Position numbers and translations under genes: made by a program | The notes under the pieces: model-generated | What the model saw: the letters and a program-made list of their open reading frames with translations, nothing else | The model's database searches: none | What the model was told of the DNA's origin: nothing | Origin: Candidatus Binatus sp. | GTDB taxonomy: Bacteria > Desulfobacterota > Binatia > Binatales > Binataceae | DNA length: 64,000 nucleotides | NCBI RefSeq assembly: GCF_030646925.1 | Contig: NZ_JAUSKL010000122.1 | Coordinates: 65,365 to 129,364, forward strand | Reading direction: 5' to 3' | Shown here: one piece after another, positions 44,560 to 52,816 of the stretch | How the letters are laid out: the number at the start of each line of letters is the position of its first letter | Position numbering within the stretch: position 1 is the stretch's first letter

Positions 44560-46027
44560 AACAGAAACCGACTTGGCTGTCGAAATTGAAGAATCGAAAC
44601 TCGACGCGTTCCATGAGGAATGCGGCGTGTTCGGCGTGCATCAGCATCCCGAGGCGGCGAACCTCGCCTACCTCGGCCTCTACGCGCAGCAGCATCGCGG
44701 GCAGGAATCCGCCGGCATCGTTTCGTCCAACGGCAAGTCGCTGATCTCGCATCGCGGGATGGGTCTCGTCGCCGACATCTTCAACAGTTCGATTATCGCC
44801 AAGCTCGAAGGCACCAGCGCGATCGGACACAACCGCTATTCGACCACCGGTTCGACCACAATCAATAACTGCCAGCCGCTGGTGGTCGAGTACGCGCGCG
44901 GCGGACTCGCGCTCGCGCACAACGGCAACATCGTAAATTTCCAGGAATTGCGCGAGCGGCTCGAGTCGACCGGATCGATCTTTCAATCGTCGTCCGACAG
45001 CGAGGTGATGATTCATCTGATCGCGGCGTCGCGCGCGGCGACGCTGCCTGAGCGCGTCGCGGAAGCGCTGGCGCAGGTGCGCGGCGCGTATTCGCTGGTG
45101 GTGCTGACCGAGACCACGCTGATGGCGGTGCGCGATCCGCATGGCTTCCGGCCGCTGGTGCTCGGCAGCCTGAACGGCGCGACGATCGTCGCCTCGGAAA
45201 CCTGCGCGCTCGATTTGGTGCGCGCGGAATATATCCGCGAGATCGAGCCCGGCGAGATGATCATCGTCGATGAAAGCGGCCTGCATTCGATTCATCCGTT
45301 CGCGCACGCGCCGGCCACGCGATGCATCTTCGAGTACGTTTATTTTTCGCGCCCCGACAGCCAGGTGTACGGGCGCAACGTGTACCAGGTGCGCAAGCAG
45401 CAGGGGCGGGCGCTCGCGCGCGAATGCCCCGCCGACGCGGAGATCGTGGTGCCGGTGCCGGACTCGGGCACGCCGGCGGCGCTCGGCTACGCGGAGGAAT
45501 CGGGCATTCCATTCGAGATGGGACTGGTGCGCAGCCATTACATCGGGCGGACGTTTATCGAGCCGCGCGAATCGATTCGCCATTTCGGCGTGAAGATAAA
45601 GTTCAATCCCGTCGCAGAGTTGCTGAAGGGCAAGCGTATCGTGCTGATCGAGGATTCACTCGTGCGCGGCACCACGCTCAGAAAAGTGATCCCGATGCTC
45701 CGGCAGGCGGGCGCGCGCGAAGTTCACATGCGAATAGCGGCGCCGCCGACGACCAACTCATGCTTCTATGGAATCGACACGCCGACGCGCGAGGAGTTGC
45801 TGGCGTCGTCGCAATCGGTCGAACAGATTCGCCGCTACATCACGGCTGACTCGCTGGGCTACCTGAGTTGGGACGGCCTCTACTCGTTCAATGGCGAGAG
45901 TCGGGAGGGATTTTGCGACGCGTGCTTCACCGGAAACTATCCAGTCGAGATTCCGCGCGGCAACGGCCCCGCGCAGTTGCATCTGTTTCTCGCCAACGAG
46001 GATGGGCTGAAGGCCGACCGCCGCTAG
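44552..46027 (+). CDS. purF: Amidophosphoribosyltransferase
   Basis: First committed step of purine synthesis: PRPP plus glutamine to phosphoribosylamine. The catalytic Cys follows a 23-residue propeptide (HEECGVFGV). The PRPP-binding loop is [12 protein letters not shown]. It is the Bacillus-like [4Fe-4S] form: candidate cluster cysteines are in [16 protein letters not shown] and [11 protein letters not shown], matching the four positions known for that form. The 491-residue length fits. A GTG start overlaps purL by 8 bp. It is the last gene of the purine operon and is followed by a repeat/hairpin. Confidence 0.96.
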   Translation: MTETETDLAVEIEESKLDAFHEECGVFGVHQHPEAANLAYLGLYAQQHRGQESAGIVSSNGKSLISHRGMGLVADIFNSSIIAKLEGTSAIGHNRYSTTGSTTINNCQPLVVEYARGGLALAHNGNIVNFQELRERLESTGSIFQSSSDSEVMIHLIAASRAATLPERVAEALAQVRGAYSLVVLTETTLMAVRDPHGFRPLVLGSLNGATIVASETCALDLVRAEYIREIEPGEMIIVDESGLHSIHPFAHAPATRCIFEYVYFSRPDSQVYGRNVYQVRKQQGRALARECPADAEIVVPVPDSGTPAALGYAEESGIPFEMGLVRSHYIGRTFIEPRESIRHFGVKIKFNPVAELLKGKRIVLIEDSLVRGTTLRKVIPMLRQAGAREVHMRIAAPPTTNSCFYGIDTPTREELLASSQSVEQIRRYITADSLGYLSWDGLYSFNGESREGFCDACFTGNYPVEIPRGNGPAQLHLFLANEDGLKADRR

Positions 46028-46030
46028 CCG

Positions 46031-46126
46031 ATATCATCCGTCTTGAGCGGAGGCTGCTCCTCATACCTCTCCCGTAAAATAACGGGCGAGGTATAGGACG
46101 GCAGCCGTCGCCTCAGAATGACGAAA
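46031..46126. repeat. Imperfect long inverted repeat after purF with an inner hairpin
   Basis: The outer arms, about 46031-46057 (with CTTGAGCGGAGGCTGC) and 46101-46126 (with GCAGCCGTCGCCTCAGAATG), are imperfectly complementary. Inside, TACCTC-T-CCCGT (46064-46075) pairs with ACGGG-C-GAGGTA (46082-46093). The TTGAGCGGAGGC core also occurs near 34374. No T-run follows; it may act as an end-of-operon hairpin between convergent genes. Confidence 0.55.
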
Positions 46127-46150
46127 TTGAGCGACCGAAAGGGAGGCGCC

Positions 46151-46969
46151 TCAGAGCGAGGTGCCCAGGATGTCCTGCACGAAGTGTGGCATCGTGTTGC
46201 GCGAGACCATCACGCAGATGAAATCGCCGCGCGGATAGTAGCTCATGCACACGCGATAACCCTTGTAGCTATAGTAGCTGTGGCCCCCGACGGTTTGTGT
46301 CGCACCTTGGGGCAGTTGCATCCCGTGCGCCTTCATGAACGCGCACAGAATCGAACTGCCCTCGCCACGATAAAAGGTGAACGCAGCGAGGCTGCCATCG
46401 GAGAGCCGATCGAGGCGACCGCCTACCAGCCGATAGCCGCTCGGTTGCAGGTTCCAGAGCAGGCCGGGCATCTTGTGACCCAGATAAGCGTCCGAGATAT
46501 CTGCCGGTGACGCGGACGGGACGTTAGGCTCGAAGTGAGCGTCGAAATGTTGGTAGCGCGCGATTGCTACGTCGAAGGCTGGAACCGCGCCTGCCGGTGG
46601 GACGCCTCCGCCATGAAAGATCACGAATGCGATCACGGCCGCCGCGGCGGCCGCGGTCGGAATCCATAGCCGCGCGCTCCGCAGGGCGGAGAGCGCAGCG
46701 CGCCTGGTCCGCTGCGGCCGTTCGCGATTCCCGGCGGCTGAATCGACCGCGTCCAGCGCAGCGAGAATCGAGCCACGCACCTGGGCAGGCGTCTGATAGC
46801 GCCGCGCGCGCTCATGAACCAGCGCCTTGACCGCGCGCTCTTCGGCATAAAGAAGCCGGCAATTGGCGCATCCCTTGAGATGCTGCTCGACGGCGCCGGC
46901 TTCGACCGCGCCGAGCTCGCCATCAACGTGGGCGTCCAGGTACCGCTCGATGTAAGTGGTGCAATCCAT
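46151..46969 (-). CDS. Zinc-finger anti-sigma factor with Cys-containing extracytoplasmic domain
   Basis: A 272-residue membrane protein that probably holds the upstream ECF sigma factor inactive. The N-terminal ZAS motif is His30-x3-Cys34-x2-Cys37 in HLKGCANC. One membrane helix lies at about residues 102-118. The outer domain of roughly 150 residues has three cysteines (209, 241, 252) in SILCAF, YRVCMS and FICVMV, and several Tyr/His-rich strands. These could sense metal or redox state, by inference. It lies 110 bp after the sigma gene on the same strand and next to the bufferin operon it may control. Confidence 0.82.
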   Translation of the reverse strand: MDCTTYIERYLDAHVDGELGAVEAGAVEQHLKGCANCRLLYAEERAVKALVHERARRYQTPAQVRGSILAALDAVDSAAGNRERPQRTRRAALSALRSARLWIPTAAAAAAVIAFVIFHGGGVPPAGAVPAFDVAIARYQHFDAHFEPNVPSASPADISDAYLGHKMPGLLWNLQPSGYRLVGGRLDRLSDGSLAAFTFYRGEGSSILCAFMKAHGMQLPQGATQTVGGHSYYSYKGYRVCMSYYPRGDFICVMVSRNTMPHFVQDILGTSL

Positions 46970-47079
46970 TGTTGAGTTTCCGCGCTATGAGCCGCTGACG
47001 CTAGAAACCGCGGCCCGGCGCCGAACCCCCTCGCTACGATGCGCCATTAACGTCCAGTAGGCTTCGTGCTTCGCGTGAG

Positions 47080-47658
47080 TCAAGAGCGAATTATTCCTCT
47101 AACTTTGGCGTAACCCGCCAGCGCCTCGCGCAGCATCGATCGCCCGCGCGATACCCGCGATTTTACCGTACCGATCGGAATGTTGAGAACCCCCGAAATT
47201 TCCTGGTAGCTCAATTCCTCCACATCCACCAACAGCAGCGCCTCGCGAAATTCGTCTGGCAATTTAGCAAGCGCCGCCTCGACTTCCTGCTCCATCCCGT
47301 AGCCCGCCAGCAGGGCTTCAGGGTTCGATTCGGCGTGATTCCCGCGGATGCTTTCGAGTTCTATCCTATGCTCGAAATCCTCCGCGCTCGAGGCCGGCTG
47401 CTCGCGCGCCGTCCGGCGGTACCCGTTGCGAAAATTGTTGAACAGTATCGTCAGCAGCCACGCCCGGCAGTTGGTGCCGGCTTCGAACTGATGAAAAAAA
47501 CGATAGGCCCGCAGCGCAGTTTCCTGCAGCAGATCGTGGGCGTCGTCGGGGTTGCGCGCAAGGCGCATCGCCGTGCTGTAGAGCGCGTCGAGATGAGGCA
47601 AAGCCTCCTCTTCGAACCGCTTGCGGCGGTCGTCGCCGATGCCACCCTTGCCCGCCAT
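47080..47658 (-). CDS. ECF-type RNA polymerase sigma factor
   Basis: A 192-residue group-4 sigma factor. Region 2 covers about residues 18-85 (LDALYSTAMRLARNPDDAHDLLQETALRAYRFF, shown here as core DAHDLLQETALRAYRFF), with the RAWLLTILFNNFRN stretch typical of region 2.4. Region 4 (about 125-185) has LPDEFREALLLVDVEELSYQ-like sequence and the HTH SYQEISGVLNIPIGTVKSRV. No extra C-terminal domain is present. The zinc-finger anti-sigma gene follows. Being divergent from the bufferin genes, it is the obvious candidate for switching them on, as ECF control of bufferin operons is known in Caulobacter (SigF). Confidence 0.92.
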   Translation of the reverse strand: MAGKGGIGDDRRKRFEEEALPHLDALYSTAMRLARNPDDAHDLLQETALRAYRFFHQFEAGTNCRAWLLTILFNNFRNGYRRTAREQPASSAEDFEHRIELESIRGNHAESNPEALLAGYGMEQEVEAALAKLPDEFREALLLVDVEELSYQEISGVLNIPIGTVKSRVSRGRSMLREALAGYAKVRGIIRS

Positions 47659-47781
47659 ATGCGAAGTCTAGATACATAGCATCCCGTATCATTAAAATCT
47701 TGCGGCGGCCCGATATGTTCCCGCCGAGCGAAACTAGCTTGCGATTGCGGCGATAATTTTGAACCGGATCGCGCGACTGGG

Positions 47782-47834
47782 ATGTAACTCGGCGGCCGCA
47801 GGCGCATCCTAGAAGAGGAAAGTCGCTATGTAAC
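47782..47834 (+). promoter_or_regulatory. Two ATGTAAC direct repeats upstream of the bufferin precursor gene
   Basis: ATGTAAC occurs at 47782-47788 and 47828-47834 in the 310-bp gap between the sigma and precursor genes. The string resembles -35 elements of some ECF promoters (GTAAC type). A -10 could not be assigned confidently. The rest of the gap (47659-47968) also holds GGGAAC on the minus strand near 47718, a possible sigma-gene promoter, and no gene. Confidence 0.35.
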
Positions 47835-47968
47835 GCGCCAGGAATTCGCTAAGACGATTACTGGCGGCGGGCGCGGGAATTTTGCGGCTGCGTTCGCGGT
47901 TACGACGGATGAATCATGACAAGACGCCGGAGACAGGCTCCGGCGACAATCGAAGGGAGATTCGAACG

Positions 47969-48247
47969 ATGAACAGATCGAGACTTACTGGTGCGGTTCT
48001 GGCTACGGCGGTTGCGCTGTCGTTCATGGGCAGCGCGGCGCTCGCCGCGGACGAATCGAAAGCGGCTGCTTCGGAGGTGAAATGCGTCGCCGGCAATGCC
48101 TGCAAAGGGCAAAGCGCGTGCAAGAGCGCCGCGAGCGACTGCAAGGGCCAGAACGCATGCAAGGGCAAGGGCTATGTCATGATGACCAGTGACAAGGAAT
48201 GCATGGCGGCGGGCGGCAAGTCGGAAAGCGCTCCGAAGAAGGAGTAG
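47969..48247 (+). CDS. Bufferin-type RiPP metallophore precursor (BufA-like)
   Basis: A 92-residue small secreted protein. Residues 1-26 are a Sec signal peptide (cleavage after ALA, before ADESK). The mature part has six cysteines (39, 45, 51, 58, 64, 78) in spaced NACKG / SACKS / SDCKG / NACKG units, then KGKGYVMM and KECMAAGG, and a Lys-rich tail. That matches DUF2282-type or BufA2-like bufferin precursors, whose cysteines are modified by the MNIO enzyme to bind copper. Subgroup is uncertain. I chose the ATG at 47969, preceded by AAGGGAGA; a longer frame to 47882 lacks signal features. Genes for the MNIO enzyme and partner follow. Confidence 0.82.
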   Translation: MNRSRLTGAVLATAVALSFMGSAALAADESKAAASEVKCVAGNACKGQSACKSAASDCKGQNACKGKGYVMMTSDKECMAAGGKSESAPKKE

Positions 48248-48270
48248 GCATTGAGGTGATCGAGCACTGG

Positions 48271-48295
48271 ACGCGCGAGCAAGAGGCTCGCGCGT
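48271..48295 (+). terminator. Strong intercistronic hairpin between precursor and MNIO gene
   Basis: ACGCGCGAGC (48271-48280), a 5-nt loop AAGAG, and GCTCGCGCGT (48286-48295) form a perfect 10-bp stem. No T-run follows. It could protect the precursor mRNA or reduce read-through, so that more precursor than enzyme is made. Function inferred. Confidence 0.55.
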
Positions 48296-48328
48296 TCATC
48301 GCACTGGCGCCGAACGAATGCGACTGCG

Positions 48329-49288
48329 ATGAAGCGGACTGACTTCCCATTTCTTGGTTTTGGCGCCGGCCTTCGCCGCCCGCATTACAGCTTCGTGCTG
48401 GAGCATCCGCGGTCGCAGCGGCAACCCAGTCAAGAGCTTCAGCAAGAACAAAAGCCTGAATCAAAGGTCGATTGGTTCGAAGTCATCTCGGAAAATTTCA
48501 TGGTCGACGGCGGCCGCGCGATCGAAGTGCTCGAGGGCGTCCGCGAGCGCTATCCGATCGTATTGCACGGCGTCTCGATGTCGCTCGGATCGAGCGATCC
48601 GCTGAATCGCGACTACCTGCGAAAGCTGCGCGATCTCGCGCGGCGCTTCGAGCCGGCGTGGATTTCGGATCATCTGTGCTGGACTGGGGTTGGCGGGCGC
48701 AATCTTCACGACCTGCTCCCGCTACCATACACGACCGAAGCGCTCGCGCACGTCGCCGAGCGAATCCGGCAGGTGCAGGATTTCCTCGGACGCGCGATTC
48801 TGATCGAGAACGTCTCGAGCTACATGGCGTTTGCGGATTCGTCGATGCCCGAGTGGGAATTTCTCGCGGAGATCGCCGAGCAGGCCGATTGCGGCATCCT
48901 GCTGGACATCAACAACATCTTCGTGAGCGCGTTCAATCATCGCTTCGACGCGAACGAATACCTGGACGCGATCCCGGTCGAGCGGGTGGTGCAATATCAT
49001 CTGGCGGGCCACAGCGATCACGGCACGCATCTGCTCGACACGCACGATCATCCGGTGTGCGAGGGCGTGTGGGCGCTGTACGAGCGCGCGGTGCGCCGCT
49101 TCGGCAAGGTATCGGCGCTGATCGAATGGGACGACAACATCCCGGAGTTTTCGGTGCTGGCCGAGACCGCCGATCGCGCGCGAGCGATTTACGAAAAGAT
49201 TGTGCGCGAGACCGCATCGCAGAGTCCCCATGACAACTTCGCTGAAAAATCTGGAAAGCCTGCTCTACCGGCTGATCACCGCGCCTAG
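48329..49288 (+). CDS. DUF692 / MNIO-family RiPP-modifying enzyme (BufB-like)
   Basis: Multinuclear non-heme iron oxidase that modifies precursor cysteines. A TIM-barrel protein of 319 residues. Conserved ligand regions: GLRRPHY (His19), FEVISENFM (Glu51/Glu55), VLHGVSMSLGS (His80), WISDHLCW, ILIENVSSYM, LLDINNIFVSAFNH, YHLAGHSDHGTHLLDTHDHPV and LIEWDDNIPEF. Between His19 and the SEN strand there is an unusual Gln/Glu-rich insertion (about residues 25-46). The C-terminal 30 residues extend past the barrel and overlap the next gene by 59 bp. Adjacent bufA- and bufC-like genes support the bufferin assignment. Confidence 0.92.
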   Translation: MKRTDFPFLGFGAGLRRPHYSFVLEHPRSQRQPSQELQQEQKPESKVDWFEVISENFMVDGGRAIEVLEGVRERYPIVLHGVSMSLGSSDPLNRDYLRKLRDLARRFEPAWISDHLCWTGVGGRNLHDLLPLPYTTEALAHVAERIRQVQDFLGRAILIENVSSYMAFADSSMPEWEFLAEIAEQADCGILLDINNIFVSAFNHRFDANEYLDAIPVERVVQYHLAGHSDHGTHLLDTHDHPVCEGVWALYERAVRRFGKVSALIEWDDNIPEFSVLAETADRARAIYEKIVRETASQSPHDNFAEKSGKPALPADHRA

Positions 49289-50078
49289 CGGTGTCGCCGA
49301 AGGGCTCGCGGCGGAACGTAATCTGCCGCGCGGCGGACTTGACGCAGTTGTCGTCGGCGATGAGCGCCTGTCGGCAGCCGAGCGAGTCGATATCTACGCC
49401 AACATGTATTTCTATCGGCTGCTCGACGCGCTCAAAGAGGATTATCCCGCGACGCTTGCGGTGCTCGGCGCCGACGGTTTTCACAATCTCGTGACTGGCT
49501 ACCTGCTCGAGCATCCCCCGACCGAGCCTTCGATTTTCTATTGCGGCCGCTTTCTGAGCGGCTTTCTGCGCGACCATCCGCTCAGCGCGGATGCTTCATA
49601 CCTCGCGGATTTGGCGGCGCTGGAGCGCGCGACGGTCGCGGTATTTCACGGTCCCGACGCGGACGCGCTCGACGCCGACACGATGCGCGCGACGCCGCCG
49701 GATGAATGGCCGGCGCTACAACTGCGATTGCATCCGGCGGCGCAGATACTGCACGTGAAGTGGCGCGTCGTGGAATTGTTGCGCGCGATCGAGGAGCATC
49801 GCGAGTGGAAACCCGCGCAATCGAGCGCCGCCAGAATCGTCGTGTCGCGCCGCGATCGGCGAGTACTCTATCGCGAGCTCGAGCCGCTCGAGTATAGCGC
49901 AATCGACTCAGCAATCACGGGCGCCACGTTCGCGGAAATCTGCGATCTGGTCGGCGGCGACGCCGACGCGGGCGGCCTCGATCCGGTCGCGACGCTGAAT
50001 CGATTGCTCGCGCGATGGCTGAGCGACGGCATCTTCACTAAACGAGCCTTCGCCCGGATCAAACGAAACGCGCTATAG
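49230..50078 (+). CDS. DUF2063-domain partner protein (BufC-like)
   Basis: A 282-residue protein that recruits the precursor to the MNIO enzyme in related systems. The N-terminal DUF2063 domain is recognisable: LYRLITAP at the start, then RVDIYANMYFYRLLDALKEDYPATLAVLG and the GRFLSGFLRDHPLSADASYLADLAALERA stretch. The C-terminal half is variable with a winged-helix-like look. Start at the ATG 49230, inside the bufB gene (59-bp overlap), so translation is likely coupled. No DoxX-type membrane protein (often BufD) follows; a GNAT-like gene comes next, 9 bp after. Confidence 0.85.
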   Translation: MTTSLKNLESLLYRLITAPSGVAEGLAAERNLPRGGLDAVVVGDERLSAAERVDIYANMYFYRLLDALKEDYPATLAVLGADGFHNLVTGYLLEHPPTEPSIFYCGRFLSGFLRDHPLSADASYLADLAALERATVAVFHGPDADALDADTMRATPPDEWPALQLRLHPAAQILHVKWRVVELLRAIEEHREWKPAQSSAARIVVSRRDRRVLYRELEPLEYSAIDSAITGATFAEICDLVGGDADAGGLDPVATLNRLLARWLSDGIFTKRAFARIKRNAL

Positions 50079-50086
50079 ATCGCGGC

Positions 50087-51202
50087 GTGGGCAGTGGCGA
50101 CATACGCGTCGAGCAGCTATCGAGTCTCGAGCAATTGCTCGAGTTTGCGCGGCTGCCGTACCAGGTTTACGGCAATCGCGACGCGTGGTGGCCGCCCGAC
50201 GTGCAGAACGAAATCGATTTGCTCGCGGGCAAGAGCCTGCTCTCGACGTACCTCGAGATGGCGCCGTTTTGTGCCCGCCGCGGCGGCCGAATCGTCGCGC
50301 GCGTCAGCGCCATCATCAATCGACGTTACATCGAGCATTGGCATGAGCCGCTGGGACATCTGATTCATTTCGAGGCGCTCGACGGCGCGGACGATGGCGT
50401 CGCCGCGATGCTCGAGGCTGCGGTGCAATGGCTTGAAGCGCGCAGGATGCGCGCGGTGCGGAGCGGATTCGCGGCGTTCCTCGACTATCCGTATGCGATC
50501 GACAACTACGGATCGCTGCCGTCGTTTTTGCTGCGCGGCAACGGCCCCTCCTATCATCGATATTTCAAGGAAGCCGGCTTCTTTACCGAGAAAGGCCAGG
50601 TCGATTACACCGCATCGCTGACGCCGGAGTGGACGGTCCGCTACCGCGGCATCAGCGACGCGGCGTCGGCGGCGGGCGTACGCGTTCGCAGTTGGCGTGA
50701 GTACGGATTCCTCGCGGCAATCGACGCGTGGACGGAGGTCACCACCGCCGCTTTCGATCGGCACTGGGGCTGGCATCCGGTCACCAAAGCCGAAGTGCGC
50801 CCGATGCTGACGGCGCTGTGGGAAACGCCGGTCGCGGATTTGTCGATGCTCGCGACGATCGGATCGGACGTCGTGGGCGCGGTCTTCTCGGTACCCGATC
50901 TGAGCCCGATGCTGGTCAAGGTGCGCCCTGGCGCGAGGCTCGATCCCGAGCGCGGCGGCGGCACTCGCGGCGCCTTGATCAATATCGGCGTGCTCGAGTC
51001 CGCGCGCGGCCGCGGTGTTGCGCTCGCGATGACGGCGCGATCGTTTCTCGCGATGGCCGAGCGCAAGATGCGTTTTGCCGGCTACACGCTCGTGCTCGAC
51101 GACAACTGGGCCTCGCGCCACACCGCGCTCAAGGTGGGCGCGCGCGTGACCGGCAATTTCGTGGCGTATCGCCGCGATCTGGCAACCGCTCAACGCCAGT
51201 AA
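50087..51202 (+). CDS. GNAT-like acyltransferase-fold protein
   Basis: A 371-residue protein. The first half has YGNRDAWWPPDVQNEIDLL followed by GGRIVARVSAIINRRY and LIHFEALD, which resembles the N-acetyltransferase-like family that includes YghO. The second half shows LINIGVLESARGRGVALAMT, the R-G-x-G-x-A acyl-CoA loop of GNAT enzymes. Substrate unknown. It begins with a GTG 9 bp after bufC, so it may be cotranscribed with the bufferin genes, but a direct role in metallophore maturation is not indicated by family. Confidence 0.7.
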   Translation: MGSGDIRVEQLSSLEQLLEFARLPYQVYGNRDAWWPPDVQNEIDLLAGKSLLSTYLEMAPFCARRGGRIVARVSAIINRRYIEHWHEPLGHLIHFEALDGADDGVAAMLEAAVQWLEARRMRAVRSGFAAFLDYPYAIDNYGSLPSFLLRGNGPSYHRYFKEAGFFTEKGQVDYTASLTPEWTVRYRGISDAASAAGVRVRSWREYGFLAAIDAWTEVTTAAFDRHWGWHPVTKAEVRPMLTALWETPVADLSMLATIGSDVVGAVFSVPDLSPMLVKVRPGARLDPERGGGTRGALINIGVLESARGRGVALAMTARSFLAMAERKMRFAGYTLVLDDNWASRHTALKVGARVTGNFVAYRRDLATAQRQ

Positions 51203-51355
51203 TGTGCCGCTCGGCACCCGTGGCGCGCCAGCGAGCATCCGGCGCGCAGTCCTCGTGCTTCCCGTGTGGTAGGACAGGGGGGGGCCATCGGTGTATCGAG
51301 CACCATAACCAAGCCACTATCTCGAACGGCGTCGAATCGGAGCGAGATCTCGAAG

Positions 51356-52657
51356 ATGAAAAAATCGATCGGATCGGTATGCCCGGCCCTGATGGCAGTC
51401 CCGGCTCTCGTGATGATGATCATGCTCGCGAGTGCGCGGCAGGCTGATGCGCAAGTGAAACCCGGTGACGTCATCACGGCCAGCAATGCCGCGCAGGTGA
51501 AGGACCTGCTTAGTCCGGGTGCGTATCAGGCAGTTACCAAGGGCATGACGATCAATATCGTCGCGCCGGGGCGTATCGATTGGCCGCCACCGTATCAAAA
51601 CGCGACTGAAAAATATGCGAGCCAGGTGCGTCTCGCGCCGGACCATCACGATTTACTCGGTTACGTCGCGGGCCAGCCGTTTCCGCTGCTCGATCCGAAT
51701 GATCCTGACGTTGGAGTCAAGATCATGTGGAATCAATACTTTCGCCCGATCGCGACCGATGACTTCGATCTGCGTTTCTTCGAATGCCAGGTCGCGACGC
51801 AAAATCCCGGGGCCCCGCAACAACTCATGAAGATGACCCAGATTGGGCATTTTGCAGGCTATTTCGACCTCGGCCGCACCGAAGTCGATCCGTTGCCAGC
51901 CGATCCGGACTTCGTGAAAACCGGCATCTGGGCGCGTTACGCGGCGTACCCAACAATCGAGCCGGCCGAAGATCGCGGCAGCGGCGGAATTCGTTATCGC
52001 TATTGGGATGCGAACCGGGCCGACGACACCTGGGCGTACATCGTCGGCAGCCGGCGTATCCGGCGCGTGAACGAAGTGATCTTGAGCGCGTCGCCGGGAC
52101 TCTCGACCTGGGACGCGGACCACGCGGGCGGGTTTGCCGCGAAGCCGCAGGAATACAACTTCAAGTTCCTCGGCGAGAAGAGCATGCTCGGATGCGTCCA
52201 CGCGAAAAATTCTCCGGCTCATCCGTGCCCGTCCGACGGCGGCGCTACCTCATGCGGCGAGGACTGGGAGATGCGCCATCTGTACATGGTTGAGGTGACG
52301 CCGCGTCCCGAGCGAATCACCGGCATCCTGCAGTCGAAGACGATCGTCTATATCGACGGCGAAGGATGGTTCAATCCGTACGTGGACAGTTACGATCGCA
52401 AGGGCGAACTGTGGAAGACGCAGATCTACCTGATGACATATCGCGACCGGCCGGTGCCCGACGCGAAGATCGCAGTCTATCCATTCAAGCGGGAATTCAA
52501 CCTTGCCGCGTCGAGCGTCGATGTGCAAAGCGGGGTGAGTACGACCTGCTATCTGCCGGGACCGAACACCGCCGAGCGCGAGTGCTGGTATATCAATATG
52601 GGCGCGGTCGATCGCGATTTCTTCATGACTGACGCGATGGCGAAGGCCGGCCACTGA
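51356..52657 (+). CDS. DUF1329 family outer-membrane-associated protein
   Basis: A 433-residue exported protein. Residues 1-30 form a signal peptide ending near ADAQ. The mature protein follows the DUF1329 plan: KPGDVITASNAAQVKDLLSPG, then YQNATEKYASQVRL, YVAGQPFPLLDPNDP, YVGSRRIRRVNE-like and YLMTYRDRPVPD segments (shortened here). DUF1329 proteins in Pseudomonas and Binatota accompany lipid or hydrophobic-compound uptake systems; the function is unproven. The ATG at 51356 was chosen over an upstream frame with no leader character. A bidirectional terminator follows. Confidence 0.8.
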   Translation: MKKSIGSVCPALMAVPALVMMIMLASARQADAQVKPGDVITASNAAQVKDLLSPGAYQAVTKGMTINIVAPGRIDWPPPYQNATEKYASQVRLAPDHHDLLGYVAGQPFPLLDPNDPDVGVKIMWNQYFRPIATDDFDLRFFECQVATQNPGAPQQLMKMTQIGHFAGYFDLGRTEVDPLPADPDFVKTGIWARYAAYPTIEPAEDRGSGGIRYRYWDANRADDTWAYIVGSRRIRRVNEVILSASPGLSTWDADHAGGFAAKPQEYNFKFLGEKSMLGCVHAKNSPAHPCPSDGGATSCGEDWEMRHLYMVEVTPRPERITGILQSKTIVYIDGEGWFNPYVDSYDRKGELWKTQIYLMTYRDRPVPDAKIAVYPFKREFNLAASSVDVQSGVSTTCYLPGPNTAERECWYINMGAVDRDFFMTDAMAKAGH

Positions 52658-52731
52658 TTCGGATGTAAGCGCAGATTGCGCGGATTTCGCCGATTCAGAC
52701 GCAGCAACAATTTTCAATCGACCAACAATGA

Positions 52732-52760
52732 AAAGGGGCGGCTCGATGAGCCGCCCCTTT
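52732..52760. terminator. Bidirectional Rho-independent terminator
   Basis: AAAGGGGCGGCTC and GAGCCGCCCCTTT form a perfect 13-bp stem around GAT, flanked by A-rich and T-rich ends. It serves the DUF1329 gene and the convergent cyclase gene. Confidence 0.9.
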
Positions 52761-52816
52761 CTTATCTGTGTAATCTGTGAAATCTGCGGTTAAACTTTTT
52801 TCTTTGTCGCCGATTC

